In this document: positions 60,400 through 64,000 of the stretch, piece by piece
Layout: every line of letters begins with the position of its first letter
Numbering within the stretch: the stretch's first letter is position 1
From: an uncultured Pseudomonadota bacterium
Lineage (GTDB): Bacteria > Pseudomonadota > Alphaproteobacteria > RF32 > CAG-239
Reading direction: 5' to 3'
DNA length: 64,000 nt
Assembly (NCBI GenBank): GCA_902494875.1
Contig: CABUUO010000002.1
Location: 1-64,000, forward strand
The notes under the pieces: model-generated
Databases searched by the model: none
What the model saw: only the letters and a program-made list of their open reading frames with translations
What the model was told of the DNA's origin: nothing
Made by a program: the position numbers and the translations under genes

Positions 60400-61029
60400 T
60401 CAACGAATGAAGTTGGTGCGGGCTCCGTTTTCCGGTTGCGGCGTTTCAAGGCCGCAAGTTTTACCGTTTTCAATTATTTTAAGCAACCAGGCCATATTTC
60501 GGCCAATATTGCGCATAGTTTGAAGTCCTTCCTGATCCTGAGACACATCTTCGGTTTTGGTACCGTGGACCATATTCCAATAAGTGGAAGAAACAACCGG
60601 CATTTTGTTGATAGTGAAATATTTATTGATAACATCAATCGAAGCCGTGGTTCCGGCACGGCGGGCCGAAACTACCGCAGCACCGGGTTTGAAGGCAAAA
60701 GCCTCGCCGCCGGCGTAAAACGCACGGTCCAAAACCGAAAGCAAGCGGCCGGACGGATGCGCATAATAAACCGGCGAACCGAAAACAAAACCGTCAGCGG
60801 TTCTGGCTTTGTCAATAATCGTATTAACAATATCATCATTAAAAACACATTTGCCGCTGCAGGTTTTCCGACAGGTACCGCAACCAACACAATCGCGGTA
60901 CGGCAGTTTTCCGAGTTGAACGATTTCACTTTCAACGCCCTCTTGACGCAGGACTTCCGCCACTGTTTCCAAAGCCTTATTGGTGCAGCCTTTTTCATTG
61001 CAGCTTCCGTTTATCATCAGAACTTTCAT
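60400..61029 (-). CDS. Flavodoxin-fold NAD(P)H-dependent reductase
   Basis: About 209 residues from the ATG at 61029, preceded by GGGAGGTG at ideal distance; the longer frame to 61086 has no ribosome site. FMN-binding LMINGSCNEKGCTNKAL at the N-terminus and GSPVYYAHPSGRLLSVLDRA. A four-Cys segment (CVGCGTCRKTCSGKCVFNDD) near 47-62 is typical of the NADPH-dependent FMN reductase/iron-sulfur flavoprotein-like group. Probably reduces quinones or other electron acceptors. Substrate unknown. Confidence 0.87.
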   Translation of the reverse strand: MKVLMINGSCNEKGCTNKALETVAEVLRQEGVESEIVQLGKLPYRDCVGCGTCRKTCSGKCVFNDDIVNTIIDKARTADGFVFGSPVYYAHPSGRLLSVLDRAFYAGGEAFAFKPGAAVVSARRAGTTASIDVINKYFTINKMPVVSSTYWNMVHGTKTEDVSQDQEGLQTMRNIGRNMAWLLKIIENGKTCGLETPQPENGARTNFIR

Positions 61030-61092
61030 AGACACCTCCCATATATTTTCTAAAATTAATATATGTTTTTTTCTTCTATAATTCAATCGGAA

Positions 61093-61136
61093 TAAAAAAA
61101 GAGCTGCTTCCCGTAAGGAAACAACCCTGTTTTTTT
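61093..61136. terminator. Terminator after the histidine phosphatase gene
   Basis: On the minus strand GTTGTTTCC-TTACG-GGAAGCAGC (two wobble pairs) then a T tract. Confidence 0.75.
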
Positions 61137-61146
61137 ATCCCGGCTT

Positions 61147-61740
61147 TCAACCGCAGAGGCCGCCTATCATTCTGTATCCCTGCTTTGCTCCGCCTTCAAG
61201 TATGAAGTAAGAACAATTGGGAATGATCGGGTGCTCCAGTCCGAGCGTGGCAAAAATCATACCCATAACGCCGCCGTGGACGGATATGCCGACGGTTTTG
61301 AGGGCGTCATTTTCGGAAATGCGGTCAAGAACGGCAAATACGCGCTCGGACATTTCGCCAATGCTTTCACCTTCGGGAAAACGAACGGAAAAATTTTCTT
61401 TTTTGAAAATCTGCCAACTGCGGGCAATTTCCGGCCAGCGTTCCCTGGCTTCGGCAATGCTCAATTTTTCAGCGACGCCGCAATTGCCTTCCCGCAAATC
61501 ATCTTCGGCAAAAATCGGAACATTTTCCGGTTGTGCGGAAGTGACGATTTCGGCGGTTTTCAAAGAGCGTTGCAAACTGCTTGAAAAAACGGCGTCAAGC
61601 TTGATGTCCTTTAACTTTTCGGCCAAAGCATGTGCCTGGTTAACTCCGTTTTCATTCAACTCAATATCTGTGGTTTGTCCAACCCACATTTTTTTAGCGT
61701 TGCCTTCGGTTTGTCCGTGGCGGAATACAACATACTTCAT
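61147..61740 (-). CDS. Histidine phosphatase (phosphoglycerate mutase-like)
   Basis: A 197-residue cytosolic enzyme of the histidine phosphatase superfamily. Catalytic VVFRHGQTEGNA (His near 9), SSSLQRSLKTAEI (Arg), EGNCG near the general acid and ISVHGGVMG (second His). Family members are GpmB- or CobC-like phosphatases acting on small phosphates. The exact substrate is not evident. Single gene, transcribed toward its terminator. Confidence 0.87.
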   Translation of the reverse strand: MKYVVFRHGQTEGNAKKMWVGQTTDIELNENGVNQAHALAEKLKDIKLDAVFSSSLQRSLKTAEIVTSAQPENVPIFAEDDLREGNCGVAEKLSIAEARERWPEIARSWQIFKKENFSVRFPEGESIGEMSERVFAVLDRISENDALKTVGISVHGGVMGMIFATLGLEHPIIPNCSYFILEGGAKQGYRMIGGLCG

Positions 61741-61987
61741 ATAAATTAATTTTGATTACTTTCATGGTATATCATATTTCTGACCTTACTTCAACCATAT
61801 TTTGCCAAATACTGCCGGCTTTTGTCCAAATCGCAATAAAAATAACTGTTTACATCTGAAATAAACGTGATATTTTAGCGTCTATGTTTTGTATTATTCT
61901 GGAAAGTTATTAAGGGTTGCCTTTTCAAAATGGTATAAAACCGAGTTAGTTTACAGTAATTTTTTAATCTTTTAAACTTTTGGAATT

Positions 61988-62164
61988 ATGAAAAGAAGTA
62001 CAGCTATCAGCTTAGGAATCGGTGGCGCGCTCTTAATCGGCGGCAGCATTTGGGCTTATATTAAAAGAGAAGCTCTCAAGCAATTGGTTGGCGACGTAGT
62101 TGAAGAAGCCAAGAAACGCCTTCCCGGAAAAAAAGACGCTCCCGAAGAAACGGCAACTGAGTAA
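61988..62164 (+). CDS. Small single-pass membrane protein
   Basis: A 58-residue frame from ATG to TAA. Basic start, one hydrophobic helix (ISLGIGGALLIGGSIWAYI), then a charged helix (REALKQLVGDVVEEAKKRLP) and an acidic end. No strong ribosome site is seen, but the composition and the terminator directly after it support a real gene. Nothing else is seen in the 247 bp between the histidine phosphatase start and this gene. Function unknown. Confidence 0.6.
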   Translation: MKRSTAISLGIGGALLIGGSIWAYIKREALKQLVGDVVEEAKKRLPGKKDAPEETATE

Positions 62165-62194
62165 AACATGCGATTTTTCAAATCGCCACTAAAC

Positions 62195-62232
62195 AAAACC
62201 CCGGGAACTTAAAGGTTCCGCGGGGTTTTTTG
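62195..62232. terminator. Bidirectional terminator
   Basis: Hairpin AAAACCCCGGGAAC-TTAAA-GGTTCCGCGGGGTTTTTT between the small membrane protein and the converging sugar porter. Confidence 0.92.
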
Positions 62233-63633
62233 TCAGTTTTTGCCGAACTGCCGGGCCGGAACGCCTTCGCGCCAGTTTTTTTCAATCTTTTCAAGAGAAA
62301 TGCCCTTGGTTTCGGGAACCAGAAAATAGGTAAAGAGCAGCGACAGAACGGCAATGCCGGCAAATATCCAAAACGTATAAGCTTCGCCGATGGAATGAAG
62401 CAGCGGCAGAAAACTTAAAACGACAATGAAATTGAAACCGAAATTGGCAACCGTACACAAGCTCATGGCAAAACCGCGGATCTTTAAAGGCAAAATCTCC
62501 GAAACCATAATCCAGCCGATCGGCCCCAGGCTCATGGCAAAAGCCGTGATATACAAAACCACGCTGGCAACAGCAATCCATTTCAGATTATCGCCCAGTT
62601 CCGCGGCAAAATGAAACGCACCGCCAAGTGCCAGCAAAGCAATCAATACGCCCCACAGACCTATATACAAAAGCGGTTTGCGCCCCCAACGGTCGGTGAA
62701 GAAAATGGCGACAAAGGTCATCATGAAATTGACGGCACCAATACCGATGGTGGCATAAATTGCGCTGATATTGTCAGCAAAACCGGCAATTTTAAAAATC
62801 GTGGTCGTATAAAAAATGATGGTGTTAATACCTGTGCAAATCTGCATAAACATCATACCCACACCGACAAAAACCGGCATCAGCATCCATTTTTGGAAAA
62901 CCTTCTGTTTTTTGGAAGGATTGTTCCCCTGAATGGTGGCCCGCACTTCCTTAATATGAGCCTCTGCATCGTCTTCGGGATTGATTTTCAGAAAAATTTT
63001 TCTGGCTTCGTCATCGCGTTTTTTGCTGATCAGCCAACGCGGCGTATCGCCGAGAAAAGTTATACCGACCAGCAGAATGACTGCCGGCACCAGACCTGCA
63101 CCCAGCATCCAGCGCCAGTTATATTCGGCATTGGCAAACACACGGTTAATCAGATAAGAAAACAAAATACCGGCGGTAATGGCCAGCTGAAACAAGGACA
63201 CCAGCATACCGCGAATCTTCTGCGGCGCAATTTCAGACAAATACAGAGGAACCACAAAGTTTACCATTCCGACGGCCAGACCGATGACAACGCGGGCGGC
63301 AATCAGCCAGTACGGCGTCGTCGCATAGGCACACATCAGCGAGCCTAAGGCAAAGATGACACCGGTGGCAACAATGATTTTCTTGCGGCCGTAAATATCC
63401 GACAAAGAACCGTTCATGGCCGCGCCGATAACAGCACCGACAATAGCGGCACTGACGATCCACCCCTGCTCAAACGGTGAAATCGTCCAGGTTTCGTTGA
63501 TGAAAAGCAGAGCCCCGGAAACAACGCCGGTATCGAAGCCGGAAAGCAGCCCGCCCAGCGAGGCGACAACGGCAATAACATAAAGCCAGAAATGCTTGAT
63601 TTTGATAACTTTGGTGGTGTTATAGGTTGTCAT
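62233..63633 (-). CDS. Sugar porter of the major facilitator superfamily
   Basis: A 466-residue inner-membrane protein with 12 hydrophobic helices. Sugar-porter motifs are GLLSGFDTGVVSGALLFI, SDIYGRKKIIVATG (after helix 2), RGMLVSLFQLAITAG, FFTDRWGRKPLLY and VPETKGISLEKIE near the C-terminus. Related to XylE, GalP and AraE, which import monosaccharides with protons. It could supply the sugar kinases and glucanotransferase enzymes nearby. Start at the ATG. Confidence 0.92.
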   Translation of the reverse strand: MTTYNTTKVIKIKHFWLYVIAVVASLGGLLSGFDTGVVSGALLFINETWTISPFEQGWIVSAAIVGAVIGAAMNGSLSDIYGRKKIIVATGVIFALGSLMCAYATTPYWLIAARVVIGLAVGMVNFVVPLYLSEIAPQKIRGMLVSLFQLAITAGILFSYLINRVFANAEYNWRWMLGAGLVPAVILLVGITFLGDTPRWLISKKRDDEARKIFLKINPEDDAEAHIKEVRATIQGNNPSKKQKVFQKWMLMPVFVGVGMMFMQICTGINTIIFYTTTIFKIAGFADNISAIYATIGIGAVNFMMTFVAIFFTDRWGRKPLLYIGLWGVLIALLALGGAFHFAAELGDNLKWIAVASVVLYITAFAMSLGPIGWIMVSEILPLKIRGFAMSLCTVANFGFNFIVVLSFLPLLHSIGEAYTFWIFAGIAVLSLLFTYFLVPETKGISLEKIEKNWREGVPARQFGKN

Positions 63634-63709
63634 CGGAGAATGCCTTTATAAAAATTAATATATTTTAATATAAGACACGGCTCCCATATTGTCCAGTATT
63701 TAAGACAGT

Positions 63710-64000
63710 TTAATTAATATCCAGAACTTCCAGCACGCACTCAAAATCGTCGCGGCGCGGCGCGCAAGCATAGGCACCGGCCTTCAGTTCACCGTTATCG
63801 TTAATCAGGTGGAACAGCCGCAACTGATTATACACGATGCCGTCCAGCGAATAGTAGGCGATATAATCGCCGCCATTGCGCCGCAGCTTGTACCAGATTT
63901 CGTTCAGCGGCGAATCCAGGCTGACGACCGCCCAGTCAGAATAGCCAAAATTGGTCAGGCTGCTGCCCAGTTTAGGACGCGAGGCATCTTCCGACATCAG
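63710..64000 (-). CDS. DUF1349-family protein, C-terminal part (5' end outside window)
   Basis: The frame is open to the window edge on the minus strand; 96 residues up to a stop at 63710. The wording FGYSDWAVVSLDSPLNEIWY, YYSLDGIVYNQLRLFHL and KAGAYACAP is that of DUF1349 proteins, a concanavalin-like fold of about 200 residues with proposed sugar-related roles. An internal Met at 63997 is probably not the start. Next to a sugar porter on the same strand (77 bp). Confidence 0.82.
   Translation of the reverse strand: MMSEDASRPKLGSSLTNFGYSDWAVVSLDSPLNEIWYKLRRNGGDYIAYYSLDGIVYNQLRLFHLINDNGELKAGAYACAPRRDDFECVLEVLDIN

Overview
The window reads as a chromosomal segment of a Gram-negative bacterium of moderate GC content. 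It has a porin, lipoproteins, SPOR and OmpA-like peptidoglycan-binding domains and a VirB-type secretion system, and its tRNA genes encode their CCA ends. The family mix suggests an alphaproteobacterium, possibly one of the small-genome, uncultured, host-associated lineages: VirB8/9/10/11 proteins with many accessory periplasmic coiled-coil proteins, a plasmid-R64-like type IVb pilus, pilins beginning after EQSGRSMVE, an LptM-like lipoprotein ending in a tyrosine/proline/arginine-rich tail, and alpha-glucan metabolism. That placement is inference from recalled family resemblance, not from a marker gene.

Layout. (1) 1-3420, plus strand: the end of an acidic repeat protein, then an unknown cytosolic protein, a secretin-like lipoprotein and a single-pass inner-membrane protein. 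(2) 3508-30058, minus strand: a 26.5 kb type IV secretion system (T4SS) read from right to left as VirB2 x3, VirB3, VirB4, six secreted coiled-coil proteins, VirB8, VirB7, VirB8, VirB9 with a C-terminal SPOR domain, and two giant 17-residue-repeat proteins, one with an N-terminal membrane anchor and the other with a signal peptide and the VirB10/TrbI barrel domain, followed by VirB11. I see no VirB6, VirD4 or VirB1 here. (3) 30374-42049, plus strand, diverging from the T4SS across a 315-bp intergenic region: an OmpA-like protein and a type IVb pilus operon (PilL/TcpQ-like, PilN secretin, PilO, PilP, PilQ ATPase, PilR, a pilin-like protein and two major pilins). A PilT/TraJ-type ATPase follows at 43833. 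(4) 42090-45797: palindromic intergenic repeats, an LtaS/MdoB-type sulfatase-fold membrane enzyme, a xanthine phosphoribosyltransferase and a TlpA-like thioredoxin. (5) 45890-48932: a small lipoprotein, then a three-gene vWA, PP2C phosphatase and protein kinase operon (TerY-P-type triad). (6) 49038-64000: housekeeping and carbohydrate genes, including a nitronate monooxygenase-like flavoprotein, an SH3 protein, an M20 peptidase, a GH13 alpha-glucosidase, tRNA-Arg(CCT), a PfkB sugar kinase, a porin, 4-alpha-glucanotransferase, a maltokinase-like enzyme, tRNA-Ser(GGA), a flavodoxin-fold reductase, a histidine phosphatase, a sugar porter and a partial DUF1349 protein.

The most unusual part is the T4SS/pilus super-locus. 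The VirB10 role, normally carried by one chain crossing the periplasm from inner to outer membrane, appears to be divided between two adjacent proteins of 1293 and 1740 residues. Both are built mostly of the same 17-residue repeat, a design reminiscent of CagY of Helicobacter. The core sits beside an array of secreted coiled-coil proteins and a complete secretin-based pilus. The carbohydrate genes fit import of alpha-glucosides through a porin and sugar porter, their hydrolysis or rearrangement by GH13 and MalQ enzymes, and phosphorylation by maltokinase and PfkB kinases.
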